Of a stretch of 64,000 nucleotides of DNA, positions 49,291 to 63,413 are shown piece after piece. A program made the position numbers and the translations under genes. How positions within the stretch are numbered: the first letter of the stretch is position 1; the number at the start of each line of letters is the position of its first letter. Under the pieces are notes generated by a model that was not told where the DNA came from, made no database searches, and was given only the letters and a program-made list of their open reading frames with translations. The stretch is from Dicaeum eximium (taxonomy: Eukaryota > Chordata > Aves > Passeriformes > Dicaeidae). The stretch spans positions 1,028,726-1,092,725 of the forward strand of contig VWZP01001424.1 in the NCBI GenBank assembly GCA_013396995.1, in the 5' to 3' direction.

Positions 49291-49654
49291 AGAAGTACTG
49301 TATTTAAGTCCTGGTAAAAAGAAAAGAATGAAATGTAGACCAGAACCTCCTTGGAAATTAGCCATAACTGTAATTGTACTGTCCCAATAACATCTACAAT
49401 CCCTGCAAGAGATTGAAAGTAGATGTTATTACTCATACATGTATAAGTTGTGAATCAGTGATTGTAAAAAATATGTTTTAAATGTTGCTCAAATTTTATC
49501 TTCTTTTATTATGGGGTGAAAACAACACAGAAGATGAAATTAGTAGTTTATCCTTTAGTCTGAGTGATGTATGTCATATAAGGTGGTGATCAGAGGCTAT
49601 CCTGTGTAATTTGCTTTATCCTGGAAATACCCAGTATATTATTTTATTGTCAGG

Positions 49655-49697
49655 ACAAACAAAAAACCCAAAACCCACCGCCACAACTACAATCACC
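49655..49697 (+). repeat. A/C-rich low-complexity tract
   Basis: gacaaacaaaaaacccaaaa then cccaccgccacaact, nearly free of T. Confidence 0.7.
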
Positions 49698-51813
49698 AAA
49701 AGCTTTTAATTTTAACATTATAACATATTGTAGTTGTAACTATTTTCTTTTGATATGTCTTTAATGTAAGAGACATTTTAAAGAACAATTAAGTCAAGGA
49801 TTTGCTCAAAACCCCATGATGATCCATTATTAACAAAATATATATAATCATGACTCTTTTACAATACAGCACAGATTGGGAAAAGATATCATTGGGAAGA
49901 TATTAATTTTAGCAAAGTTGAAGCAATGAAGGTTTCTGTATTCCTGTGTCAGCTGTACCAACAAATGACCAGATATACTTCAACAGCTCTTCCTACGCAT
50001 TGTGCTCTAGGTCCTGATAAAAGATCTGATAGTGGTTCAAAATGCTTATTTCCTTTTGCTCATAACTGTATATTCTATGTAGTCAATTCAAAATTGGATT
50101 AAGAAATTGATTTTCCTATCCGGTTCAAAGGAGACCATCTTGTTTTTGCTGTTTTATGGGTGGAAATAGCAAACGAATCCAGAGTGTCCCACTATGTGAC
50201 CTAACTTCAGGACTTGAACGTGAAAATTCCAACTTACTAATATGTTTGACTATAGATTCCTATAAAAAAGATGAGCCATTCTATATGTGAGGAGAAATGA
50301 GTGATATTTGAAGGACAGACTGATCATATATCTGAACTATCTCTTGTTTATTTAAGCCCACTTGGAGTCTCCTGGAAGTCACAGGTGATTCTGGATCCAA
50401 ACACAGAAAATTTGCATGAATAGAACTTTAATCCAGAACTTCTAGACCATGCAACACATCAAAGAAGATAATAGATTTCTGTAGGTTACAAAATTAGTAT
50501 CTACTATTAAATGGTTTTATCCTATTTTCAATGCTTATTTTTTATTATTTATTTTCTGATACTACTTTTAATACTTTCTATCTCAATACATGCTTCCTCT
50601 CTTAATGGTAAGTGTACCATAATAAATATCTAAATAATTTGTGAGAGTTGAATCTTATTAACTCTTACACTGAAATCAAGATAACGAGCTGTGTCTAACA
50701 TTAGCCTAATCACAGGGTTATAAAAATGCAGCTGTACCATTTTCTGGTTATGCTTGGGCTTGGAAGTCCTTCTAGTTATTTTGGATTGGATAGTGGCCAA
50801 GTTATTAAATTCTGCCAGGCCAAAGTAATCTCCATACGACACTACCTGCAGGGTGAAAAGCACAGTAAGAGTTGCTGCATTGTGGTCCCCTATAGTTATG
50901 GCTATTATCTTGAAAGCCGCTCAGTATTAATGTTAGACTGGGCTTATCCGTGTGCTAGCATAACAATCCTTTCTTGGAAGATGCAGTATGGAGCCATCTG
51001 AGCAACTGTACTTGGTCCAGGTTGTGCTTAAGAAGGATTACAAATGTCAGCTCAAAGACAGAGACAGCTGCACTCTTCCCATAACTGCAACATGTTCATG
51101 AGTTTCAGTATTAGCAGGCTGATTTAATTCTGTGGCTATACTTCAAAAAATGGAGAACCGACCATGTCAAATTGACTTTAAACACAGTTTGTGTGTTCAT
51201 GAAAATGCAGTAATTCCTCTCTCTTTCAATGTTGCACAATGCTTACAATTTCTGGTGACATTTAATGTAGTGTTAAATGTGTATGGAAAACTGAATGAAA
51301 TAATCTCCTCACATTGTAATTACTATAACAATTCTTTTCTCATAGTAAAATTAGCAGTAAACAAAACTTTATTAAGTATTTAAATGTGTCTCCTATACTT
51401 GTAGAAATTAGAGCCTATTGATAAAGACAGTAGGTAATGAAGATATCTATTACTCTTTTGTTGTACAGTTCACACAGAAATCATCCTTTAATTTATATCT
51501 GTAGAGATATAAAGTGAATTATAAAGCTTAAGTTTTGAAATTCCAGAAAAGCCTGTTTGACAGCTAAAATCTATTCTGTTTGACTTTATACATTACAGAT
51601 CCCCATTAAATTTGCTATAACAAACCTATATCAAATAGCCAGTGAAGTAGCTCCTAGCAACTTCAGGAAGATTTGTGTTAGGTTTAAAGTTGTTTTGTTT
51701 TTGTGGTTTTCTTCATGACCCTGAGACCTGACTAGTATTTTGAGGGATGCTTATTAGAATTTCAGAAAGAGAAATAAGAAAAAAAAGTCTTCATCACCTA
51801 CAAAGTTAAAGAA

Positions 51814-51847
51814 ATGCAAAATATATTAGTATGCAAAATATATTAGT
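51814..51847 (+). repeat. 17-bp perfect tandem duplication
   Basis: atgcaaaatatattagt occurs twice head to tail (51814-51830 and 51831-51847) without mismatch, which suggests a recent event. Confidence 0.95.
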
Positions 51848-52076
51848 AGAAAAAATTCTTTAAAGCAGATAGAGAAATTTTATTTTTGCAGAAATAGATA
51901 AAATAGAAAATATAGAAATTACATATTTAAAAGAGAGTACCTGGCATTCCATCCACAATTGCATGTCTACTACAGAGGAAAAAATTGAGGAAAGAAACAC
52001 ATGAAAAATTCTCAGGGCAAGTTATCACTTCCTACAGGAATAGGACTTTAGATTTTCAGATGTACTGTAAATACAG

Positions 52077-52201
52077 TAAAACCAAAAACCAAACCAAACG
52101 AACAAACAGAAAAAAACCACACAAAAACCCCTCAAAAAACCACAAACAAACAAAAACAGGAAAAAAAACACCAAAAAGGTAGAAAAGGAAAACAAAAAAG
52201 T
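52077..52201 (+). repeat. A/C-rich low-complexity tract, longest in the window
   Basis: About 125 bases that are almost only A and C ('aaaaccaaaaaccaaaccaa' near 52078), shifting to A/G-rich at the 3' end. It creates a lysine/threonine/asparagine-rich artefactual frame. Confidence 0.85.
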
Positions 52202-53849
52202 AGATAGTATGAAAAAAATGAAAAGGAAGTGATGGATCTGAGCAAGATAGAATAAATTAGCTAAGTTTTTAATGTATGACTATACAAAAATTTGTGCCCT
52301 TATCATACAGCCTCTTTACATGCCTGTCGGTAATTGTCTGCCATATATTCAGACTCTAGACTGATGAATCTTGTAGTCTTTGCTGGGGTTCTTTTACTTG
52401 CTTTGTTCTGGGCCACCTTGCCTGCAGGGTCTGTCTCTTACTTCCCTAGCACTTCTCCAGCTGAGGTCTTCTCACAGTGACAGCACAAACAGTGATTTTG
52501 TGAAGGGAAAGAAAGTTAAAACTTTGAGTGCTACCCAAAGTGTTGATAAACAATGATTAGAGATATGATTTAGGAACTCACTATACAGTGCTACTTTGAG
52601 AAATGTTTGAAAGAAATTGGCAGCTTCAAACAGAAGATCCTGAATAGGCTCATCTTCAAAAAGAAGGTTGGGCACAGTCACATAACCTCATGTGAGTCAT
52701 GTTGCTACATCTACGACTGTCTGAGGATAATAGCTAAGCCAGACCTTGTAAGGAGAGGTAATATGTTTATTACACAAGAAAATATACCTGGAAAAAGCGG
52801 AGCTGCTTGTCAGTTGAAAGCCTTCCTACTATTGTTATAAATACATGACACAAATATATACCTGAAATGGGGCTTTTGTGTATGAGAACTTTCTGTTTTC
52901 TGCTAGCGGAAAACTTGCTCTAACAAGCAACATCACCTCTCTCTATAAACCTGCCTAATAAAATCAATGACTTTGTAACTGAATAAAATGACCTCTTTAT
53001 TTGTCCCCTGTTTCCTGATGGCCAAAGATGTCTCTCAAAATTTTGCTATCAAAAATTTTTTTCACATATAATCTAAGATTACATATAGTTGTAAAATGGT
53101 TATAAGAACAAGGTCTTTGTATTTTTATAATCCTTATTTTGATAAATGGTGCAAAGAAACTACTAGGCAGAATTAAATCCTCCACAATTTAGAAAAAGGA
53201 GGGTACATTCAGAAGACTATTCCTTCACCTATCATTATCAGTGACTCACATTGCCATCAAAAGCAGAGCCATATGGAAATTATACAATACATACTGAAAT
53301 AAACACATTAGAAATGGAGTTCAACATTGAAGCAACTAGGTAACAAAAAACTGTGAAGAAAAATAACCCCTGTCTCTGAGAGCAAAGAAAAATAAGTGTA
53401 CAGCATTGTTACACAGAGGGAGTTTGTAAGGTTAAGAATTTTGTTGTCACAGCACAAACAACAGCTCTCTGCTTCTTAAACCTTTATATGATGTTTCAAA
53501 GTGGTGTACACCTAGTTATTAGAGCTTCAGAATAAACTAATTAAGCACTTCATGGCTCCTCTACACCCATAAATGCCACAGAAATAGTCACTGATGAAAA
53601 GCATATTATTTACTCGTGTTTGTAACTGAGTTTTAATGGGTGTTATACATGAAAGTGCATGCATGCTGAAAAGAGAATGTCCTCCACAGAGTGACATTCG
53701 GCAAGTGCAGTCAACTGGCCCAAGATTTTCAAATGCTTGTGGATTCAAAGATAATAATCCCAGGAAAACCAACTAGTTTTCTTAGTCTTACATATTTTTC
53801 TGCCATATAGATGAGAAATTTGTTCTCTATCAAAAAGAAAGGTCTGAGG

Positions 53850-53965
53850 AAAAAAAAAAAAAAGACAATAAAAGGGGAAAAAACCCCAGCAAACAACATA
53901 ATAACTATAAAAGTAAACACACAAAATCCCCATGAACAAACAACCCAAAACTAAACCCACCCAGA
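53850..53965 (+). repeat. A14 run and A/C-rich tract
   Basis: A14 at 53850-53863, then A-rich sequence turning A/C-rich (caaacaacccaaaactaaac), as seen elsewhere in the window. Confidence 0.75.
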
Positions 53966-56727
53966 ACCAAACTCGACTTTTGGCTAAACTTTGTTTTCAT
54001 CAGTAGATCAAAGCTCATTTTCTGCCTTAGCTTTTTTCAACTTTAATTCACACATTAAAGAAATATTGCTTTGGTGCAATGCCAAGCCAGTGTCTTCCAA
54101 TTAGTAGAAAGTGGGTTAGCAAGCTGAATTGTATCAGGAAGACAATGGAAGAAAAAAGGGGAGGGAAAAAAATGTCACAAATTTTCCCAGTGCTCTCTGC
54201 AAGGGTAGGTGGAAGGAGAATGTTTGCTTCATCAAGGATACCTTCAATGAAACAAAATATGCAGAGAAAAAACCGACCAAGAAATTGTAAGGGAGGTCAT
54301 GATAAGAAAAAACCTGATCAGCCACACTAATTGGTGAGACGTGCAGTGTGAAAATGTTTATGTTTTCAGCTGGGAGGATAAGGATAGGAAAGGAGACAAC
54401 CTTTCCCTCCTCAACCCAACCAATTAGCGTTGGAAAAAATAGCCAGAAACAAACCTGGTCTGAGCAGAAGGGCAGAGGAGCCCTAATGTGCTCAGAAGAT
54501 CCACAAATGTTCCCATGCTTGTAAACCTATCTAAAGGTCTTTGTTCAATCTTCTGACATGCTTGAAAAAAATTCTACCCTAATGCCAATCAAACAGTTTC
54601 CAATTTTACAAAAGATTTTCCAGATTTAACACTGTCAAAAAGTAAATGCTTCACACTTCAGAATATTTTCTGGCTTATGTATTAATTTTTTTCAACATTA
54701 GGAAAGAGATTCAGGGTTTGTAGATAATAGAAAAAAAAATTAATCTGTCTCTACATCAGTGCTGACTTCTATTTTTCACCAGTCTATTTTCAGATGTACT
54801 GTTAGTTATTTCTAAAACTGTGATGTGGTTTACAGGTCTAAATTTAGCTTTTTAAATTTTTTTTTATTTTTTTCCTGGCACATATGAATTAATAGATGTT
54901 TAAAATCCCCCAAGGAAAAGGTTTCTGTTTATCTTCACTTTCATTTCCTCTGGTATCTTGTAATTATTACTGTTTAGATGAGACCTGGATAAATTTAAGA
55001 AAGACATTAGCTTTCAGAAAGTTTAATACATTCCTAAAATAATCTCCTTATAACAGGATTTTCTTGATTTTTTATTTCTTGCATTTTTCACTGAAAGGAA
55101 ATGGTGGTCTTCTGAAAATGAGGCAGTGCATGATTGTATATTAATGATCTGTCAGAATATAAAATCAACCAATGTGAAATGTTTTGAGTATGCTTTTAAC
55201 TGCTACATAATGATTGCTTTCTAAGTTTGCCAAAGAGAAATGAAATACCAACAGCTGCCTCTTCAGTGTAAAATATTAAATTAAATATTTTTAGGCAATA
55301 AAATGGATTAGTTTGCCTGTAACCACCTTTACTGCTGTGATTATGCAGAAATTATGATTAGAAATTGTTGTTGCTAAACTTTGCAATCACTGGTTTCAAA
55401 AAGTTCCACTATCCTTTCAGTGAAGGAATCTACCCCACTGCTAAAAGTACCACCACTACTCACCTAACTGCGCACCTCCTAAAACCAGATCTAATCAGAT
55501 TGCTTGGAGGAAAGCAGGTCAAAAGTGAATCTATTTAATTTATATAAAACAAGTTGTTTGCTTCACTGAATGTGTAATACAATGCATCATCTGTACAGAA
55601 TATGATATATTGAATAGAATTAAATACCTTAAAAAAGATTAAGGTTGCAGAGTTAGGTATTTAGAAGTCAGGAAACACTTCAATGTCAGTTATAATAATA
55701 TCATAATAATGTCATCTGAAGTGTTTTCTCTGATGCATATCTTAATATAGATATGTAAGTGTATAAATTATTATTTTGTGAAATACCAGTTAATATACTG
55801 TCTACTATTTAATACACTGGAATGTGGGTTACTAGAAAAATATTTTAATATACCATGAGGGATTATTGTAACCCTGTTTTAACTATGCCCAATTGTTAGA
55901 TTTATTCCCTTGCTGTGACAACCTATTTGGACCATACTGTAACCTGTAGAGAAGCTCTCATCTGTTGTTTCCCATGATGTAAGTGTATAGGAAGGAAAAT
56001 TTAAATGGACAGTGAGATGCTAACAACAGTTTTTTTTACACTTGCCAGATAGAATGCTTATTTATGGGTTTAATTCTGGGAAAAGGATGTAAAAAGAAAT
56101 AATTGGGAATCTAAAGCATATTTTATCCACCACGATTTTATTTTTATCCATCCTCTTTAACACATAATAAGTGTGAGTTCTTTATAAAAATACAATTTTA
56201 CTTGCCTTCTCAAAGGTTTATTGCTACTGTTTCCCTTATGTTGGCTCTGGTTTTCTCATTGACCTGCTGGGAACTATATCAGATAAATAATTTGGCTGAA
56301 AATTAACCCTCTGCCCACATCCCTAAAGGACCAGTTTTTAGCAGCAGCAGCATATATTTTACACTGAACTGTGTCTGTGGAACCCAGAGGATCATAGCTG
56401 AATGCTTGCAATCACAGTTTAGCTAACACATTTGGAGTGAACATGTTCCTCTTTCTGCACTACACCATTAAACTCAAATTAAGAAAATCATCCTCACTTT
56501 ATCAAGTAAATGTAGTATGTGGGAGAAACAACAGTGGATTATAAAAAGAAAAACTATCAGGTATTACAGCTGACTGCCTAAATAGATTGCAGAAAATGAT
56601 GTCCTGCTCTTTAATTAGCACCAACACACCAACACCCTGCAACTTAGTCCTTACTTACAGCTTTTGCTCTTGGTTGACCTGGGCAAGTATATTATGCCAC
56701 TGTTTTCATCTCCCTCCTCTGTTTTAG

Positions 56728-56743
56728 AAAAAAAAAAAAAAAN
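56728..56743 (+). repeat. Poly(A) run ending at an assembly N
   Basis: About 15 A followed by a single N at 56743. The homopolymer probably caused the ambiguous base. Confidence 0.9.
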
Positions 56744-58439
56744 CCTCTTTTATAGTAGAAGATGCTCTATATGCAATGTGTAGGCAGAGAGGAATAGTGA
56801 AAAGTCAACCAAGAAGTTATTATAATTTTTAGCATCAGCTACCTTCAGTTCATAGAGAGAGGTGGCACAAATAAGCCCTTTCCACAGTTGCTTCTTGATA
56901 TAGCAGGGGAGATTGTGCAGCATCCCAATGAACTCAGAGGCAGAGATCAGTTCCTTTAAAGTACCAGTCATCGGAATCAAACTCACTCCAGAAGGGAGGT
57001 AGAATACAACTGCAAAATAAATGCCTGCCTAGATTTTCTTCCCCCTTGAATAAGAAGCAGAGCTGTGACCTGTGCTGAGGGTGTTTGGTTCCCAGTCCTT
57101 GACCACTCCATCATAGCTCTGTTCTGTAAGCCTCAGGGTACAGGAGTTTTGCTTGGAACATCTTGCAGCTCAGTTTACTTTAAAGAACTTTTTAAAAAAA
57201 TTACAGGGAGGACTACTTACAGAAACTGAAGTCAGTTCCATCCCTCATGGAAGGGTCATTGTTCATAATTCAGTTCATCTAATCTCCAAAGCAGGGTAGC
57301 TGCATCCAAACCATGTTTCAAATGGTCCCTGATCCAGAGATTTTTTAGAAAAGTACTAGTTAGTCTAGACAATATACATGAAAGAATGCTCTGAGAGTTA
57401 AAAAGTGCAATGATCAAGTCCCAGGCCTGGAAATGTCCTCTACCATCACTAACTTTTCTTACATAGGTTCAGCACATAATTTTAATTGCCTCTTTGGATA
57501 AACCTTGCAGAACTGAGGCTCTGTGTTATTCAATAACCCAGAACACGAGCCAGTGTGCAACAGTAATTCAGCTCCTGGTTACCATCAGAAAGTCTGGACA
57601 CCCTTGAACATCTGCAGATCCAGGATATCCAGAGTTTGCAAACTCCAGGACTTAGATTTGCTGTACATCTACATTAAATCTGAAAACTGATTGACTAATA
57701 AAAATGAACTGTGTTCATGGTAACCTACATAACGAAGGTGTCCAAAAGTTATTAGGCTCAGTTTCCATTCTTCTACTACACTTCTACTGACATAAATGTA
57801 TTGTCAAAAATACAGTCAAAAATATAAAAAAGTTCCAATGAACCTTGTACATATATGATGTAAAGCTACCCAAGCTTTGACACTACTTTAGATACTGACT
57901 GCTGGGAGATGTGAGGCTGGAAAAGAAGATGGTGAGAGAAGGCAGATTATTTGATACTCTTTACACATTTATACTTCCTTTTTTCCATTTCCATCTTCCT
58001 TTTCAGACATTGTTCAGAAATAGACTTCTGGTTTTATTTTCTTTCATTTGGACTTTGTACTGCCACTTACAGAAGTAGGCATGTCAAGATTTTTTTTTCC
58101 TTATTTACAGTCTAATTTTAGATCTGCTCTAACAAAGGAATGCAACAAGCAGTAAGGAATGGATGAACTGATGAAAGACAAAAGATACTGAGCAAACACA
58201 GCTGTTCAATTAAAAAAGTGCACATCTGTATATCCATTTAGCATTAAAAATAAAATACAAAACACTGTATTTAGAAACAAACAATAATAAAAATCAAAAT
58301 AATTTCTCAGCACCTCATTCTCATTTAGCACATTGTAGAAGACACAAAACGTACAGATTATTTTATGCAAAAATTCAATTCTCTTCTGAGCTTTTTCAGA
58401 ATTTCAGTTCATCAGATGGTGATGAATCATGAGTGCTTT

Positions 58440-58489
58440 TTGTCAAATTATTTTGTCAAATTGCTTTTTTGTCAAATTATTTTCATTTA
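58440..58489 (+). repeat. Short tandem repeats of gtcaaattatttt type
   Basis: Three copies of tttgtcaaatt, the first and third followed by atttt and the middle one by gcttttt. Confidence 0.85.
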
Positions 58490-60113
58490 AAAAAATAAAT
58501 CTGAAAAAGTTCTGTGAATTTATACCCAAATATATGACAAGATCTCAACTAGTTGTTAAAACCAAGTTACACAAAATCAGACTATTAAACGACCCACAAA
58601 AAACTAGCAAATTTTGAAACCAGGAGTCTGAGGAATAATTTGATTTTTTTTTTTTTTTGCATGTCTGCTCTTTTCCTAGTGAAGCAATGCATTATTTGTA
58701 TTTCCTCTCTTTATCTTCTCTTTTTAACAGAACAGAAGTCTCTTCAAGTTTTTTCGAAGGCTTCTCCACATCTTTCCCCTTCACTGAGAAAAGAATGATG
58801 ACTGAACTGTCAGAAAAATATGTATTTAATATGTGTAGTATAACTTTTCAATATAGACCCCAATTATCATGTGCTTCAATGTGTGTCAGACTTTCAGAGC
58901 TAAACCTTTTTATTCCTAAAAGAGGTTTAGATAAACTACATTGATTTTCCAATTAAAAAAAAAATCTGTATAATCACTTTGATGAGATTTATTTTATGAA
59001 CAAAAAAAATTAGAAATTACATCACCCTCAGGTTAAAAAACAGCATTATGTGTCTCTGTAAGAAAAACCTATCCATGTCTGGCCTATACTTTCCTCAAGT
59101 TCCATTTCTTTTACAATTAAGGGAGTCTGACATTAATATCAAAGTTACTGTCCTTATGAATAATGTCTCCAAAGCTAAAATTGCAGTGGTAGGCAGAAAA
59201 GGAAGAAATAACAAGATAGGAAACAGTGCATGGTTAGCCAAGGTAATGATACAGTGAACAAATACAGGATATGCTAGCAAGAGGAAAAAAACAGAACAGT
59301 GACTGACCATAGTGTACATGTAGGAGTGACACAGAATTCTTCCAAATCTAAAATACAAAGCACAAAGACCTATCTAGAAGTCTCAATCTGCAGAAAGTAA
59401 TATTTTAGTAGGATGTGGTTTATGCTTTATAGAGTATACAAAATAATAATGAAAAGATAATCAGTCATACTGTATAATATCTTAAATGCAGCAACAGAAG
59501 TTGTCCCCTGAACACTCAGAAAAAGTTTAAGCATGGGTCAAAGGAATAGTGGTTCAAGTCTTTTAGGTTCAAATCTTTCAGTCTAAAATTAGTGCCCCTA
59601 GTAAAACTATTTTTCTAGGCTATATTAATCCTTAACTGGAGGAATAGGAACGTAGAAAAACTGTTGTAGGCATCTATGTTAAGAAAAGATGCATTACACT
59701 TTGAAAATGTACCTCCTATGGAGTGTGGGGGAGATGGAAATCTACATACAAATGTTTATCTGTTCATCTTCTCTGCTGGGATTTTATGGTTTTCTTTAAT
59801 GAGAAAATCCACATTTTCTTTAAACCCCCATTTTTCTTTGTCATGGGTTGCTAAATCCTGCAGCCCAATAGAGACCTGACTGCTGCAGCTCTGTGCCTCC
59901 ACATCCAACCAGTAGCAAGTGTGGGCATATATTTCCAACAGGTACATATGCAAGCAGACTAATACAATATGTATGTAAACATACACAAAATTTCTTCTGA
60001 AGATCATTTCACACAGAAACCTTCAGTAGTCAAGGAAACAGGAAACACTGAACAATTCACCATGTTCCCCACTCTGACAGATATGCATGAGTGTCCACAC
60101 ACTGAACAGGCTA

Positions 60114-60165
60114 TAAAATATATATATTAAAAAAAAAAAATATATATATATAAATATATAATAGA
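60114..60165. repeat. AT-only low-complexity tract
   Basis: aaaatatatatattaaaaaa followed by alternating tatata and aatatataata. Self-complementary and prone to slippage. Confidence 0.85.
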
Positions 60166-63100
60166 TAGTAATGGAATTCAGTGAGAAGGCAGAACAGTCT
60201 CTGGTAACCAGGCACAAGGAATGACCAGAGAAGCATAATGATTAGCCTGTGTATATGCAACTGTCCCTGTTTTATTCCCTTGTCCCTCCATTCCAATAGT
60301 AGTTCTTCCCCCAAAACTACCTTGATCCCTCCCTTTACCTGCCCTAGAGATACCATAACAAATCTTGTGCAATATGAAGATGATATTCCCCTTGTCCAAT
60401 GAATTCCACACTCTGGGCAGTAACCCTCCTTAGTCTGAAAGGTGATCCAGAGAAGTGCTTCATGACTAATCCTGTTTCATGGCCAGACCATGAGGGGATG
60501 GCCTTCCTGTGACAGCCCTATACCATCATGTTAGCATGGCTGCTCATTTCTGTGATTAGCTTATTCTGATTCCTCTGCCTGTGACAGTTCATGAGCAGAG
60601 GCAAGCCTTTTATCTCATAACCTAATGATCTCCAGTACAAAAAGATATATTTCTGAATTAATAGATCTGTGTAGATTCCCACAATACTTAGCAAATATCC
60701 AGTTTTGATAAACTGAGTACCATCCTAAGCACAGGAAAGTAGGTGAAGTTTTCCTGCCTCCTGTTTCTGGAACTTCAGTCTCTAAATCTTATCTAATTTG
60801 AATTCAGGTGAAAAACTGCTTATAGAATTCCTGCCCATGCAAATTTGTTTTGAAATACCTAGCAGAATGTGTTCTGGTATTGGCATCCACAGTGTGCACA
60901 ACTGCACGTGGCATTGTGTAAAGAGCAAAAGCTGCTATTGCACATTTCAATAGATTCCTTTGAAAAATGCATCATACAGTTAATACATGTTATTCAACAA
61001 CTGTCTCTGATGACTTTTCACTCAATTCCTATACCATCATGTTCAAAGGGTTTGCTAAACCATATTCAACAAAAAGTTTAGATTTTCAATGTTCAGCATA
61101 AAATTACAGATGAATGCAGACTACCCCTTTATATATCCACAAGTATATTTACTTCTGTGACACGGTGTAGAAAACAAATTATTATTTAAATGAGGTTCAT
61201 CCATCTTGACCATAGTAAAAGGCCAGTAGTTGCACTAAAAAGCAGTTTAGTCATGATTTTTGCTTTATTTAAATTCTTTAAAACCCCATTAGAATCCAAG
61301 ATATTTGGACACAGAAATACTTTTGTCTGTGGTTACTGCTTTTCCCTCAGTTTTATACATGTAAAATATTTCCGGTGACTGAATCTATTTGAATGTATCT
61401 CTTTTTATTTCTGAAAATGAACTGAGATTTAATACAGAAGTTCTGACAGATCTGAGCTGCAGTAGCTGAGTAAGAGCTCGTAATAAAATCAGGTCATGTA
61501 GATTAGAGAGGCATATGTTCAGTGTGTGTCTTTCTTTTCTTATTTTCTGTGTTTTCACTCATCATGTATGGAAAATGTTAAAAAGGGCATGCTCATCAAA
61601 TACCTTCCATGAGATCATCTTTGTTAAGGTGGTCATGCAGCTCTGCGATAATAATGAATACCTAATATTATTTTTTACATAGCTACAACAACATCCAATA
61701 TTCACAACTTTCATTTTTATACAACTATTGCTTGTGTGACACACTACTGTCTGTGATATGAAATTAAGAATGAAAATTATGTATTACACAAGAGGTAATT
61801 TTAGAACAGTAGAAGCTCCAGGCAGAAAAAATGTTATCATCAAGGAGAAAAATGGTAGTGTATTCAAAGTGCAGAATGATCAATACTCAAGCAAAGAAAT
61901 AAAAGGCAAGCTCTATACTGATTACCTTTCTTGTAACAAATGTAAGAAAAAAAGTCCAGAATAACTGAAGGCATGATTTTCTGCATCAGGACTCTCTCTG
62001 TGTCTATAATATGTAAAGGAAAATGGCATACAAAAGCACACTACCAAAGAATAGAGTAATATATTATGCTATTTAGGAATTAATTTTTTTTTTTTTACTG
62101 CAATGAAAATAATAAAAGAAGAGGCAAACAAGGAAATATGTAATAAAATATTTGCAAGATGATCAGAAAACCAATCATGGGATTTTCAGTTCCTGGGAAA
62201 ATTGAATGAATGAAAGCTGTGTTATCTCTAGGCTCAGATGTATAATGCAAGCACTAGAAAAGCTTTTTTTTTTTTTTTAATTCTTTAAGCAACTAGAGGA
62301 ATAGATTGATTTAACTTCTTTCCAAGAAATGAACAGCCACTTTTTCTGACAGCATCATTCAGTGGTGAAAATGCCATTAGTGTAAAAGCTGTAAATGGAA
62401 GTTATGCAGTATGTAGGCTGGGCTTTAAATTAGTGTTAAAACAGTGATATACTAAGTAAATTAAGCTGGTTGAAAATGTTATACTTCTTGCTCTGATTAG
62501 CTTTCTAATTCAGAAAGACAGCAACAAATTCTAATATGTGTTTTGGAAGAAAAGAGGCAAAAAATGTTTCTAGTACTTCAGTGTTGTCAATCCGTCAGCA
62601 CAGAGGAGAGACTTAACTGCCACAAAGGCACACAGTTCAAGAAACTTCATGTCTGAGTTTGTGGCTTGGAGCTCAGCTATTTGTAGCTCAGTTCAGTTGT
62701 GCAATCATAGGTCTTTAATGTCTGTTCACAAATTCCAGAATAACCTTCTTGGCCTTCTGCTGTTGACCGACTAAGATCTATGTGGTTGTAAGAGAAAAAT
62801 AAAGCTGTGGCTATATTTTCTACAAGAGAGAAATAGGATTTCACACTGATGTGGAAACAAAGAAAATCCAAGTTGTAGTACCTTGTAATACTTTCACCAT
62901 CAGTTCTCTGATAGCACAGCTTGAAAAAAAAATAAACCAATCTTCTGTGATTCATTAATATTATTCATACAGGAAGGCAGTGATTTTACCTGCCATTAAA
63001 AAGTTCTTCAATATTCATGGGGGAAAAGAAGAACATAATAGGTACTCTCAATACTGTTCACACAGATAACATGCTCTGTCCTTAACAGTATATATGCATA

Positions 63101-63358
63101 CTTTGTTGCACATTAGTTATTCCCAGATTTTTTACTGTAGTCAAGGCTTCAGTTCAAAGAGAAAGAAAGTCATGAAAGAATGTATTTATGATCAAGAATG
63201 TCAGATTAATTAATAAAACGTAGCATAGAGTCACTGGTAAAAAAACCCAAACACAAAAAAAAGCATACAATATAAGACTATTTGCATTATTTTATATATT
63301 TAGGTAAATAAATATTTAGAAGTTTATGTATATCCATAATAGATAAGTACTATTACTT

Positions 63359-63413
63359 AAGTTTATTACTTATCCATAGATAAGTAATATCCAAGTAATC
63401 CAAGAATAAACTT
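63359..63413. repeat. Nested inverted repeats
   Basis: Inner stem of 11 bp, tattacttatc (63364-63374) with gataagtaata (63379-63389), loop cata. Outer stem of 9 bp, aagtttatt (63359-63367) with aataaactt (63405-63413). The outer left arm overlaps the inner left arm by four bases, so the two stems are alternatives in part. Confidence 0.85.

Noticed and set aside
54079..54330. Basic 83-codon open frame (+), nucleic-acid-binding-like composition
   Set aside because: Its lysine/arginine richness follows from A/G-rich DNA. No domain, repeat or splice context supports it.
60114..60165. AT-only tract as a possible replication origin or matrix-attachment site
   Set aside because: Simple AT slippage sequence explains it. 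Nothing specific to either function is visible.
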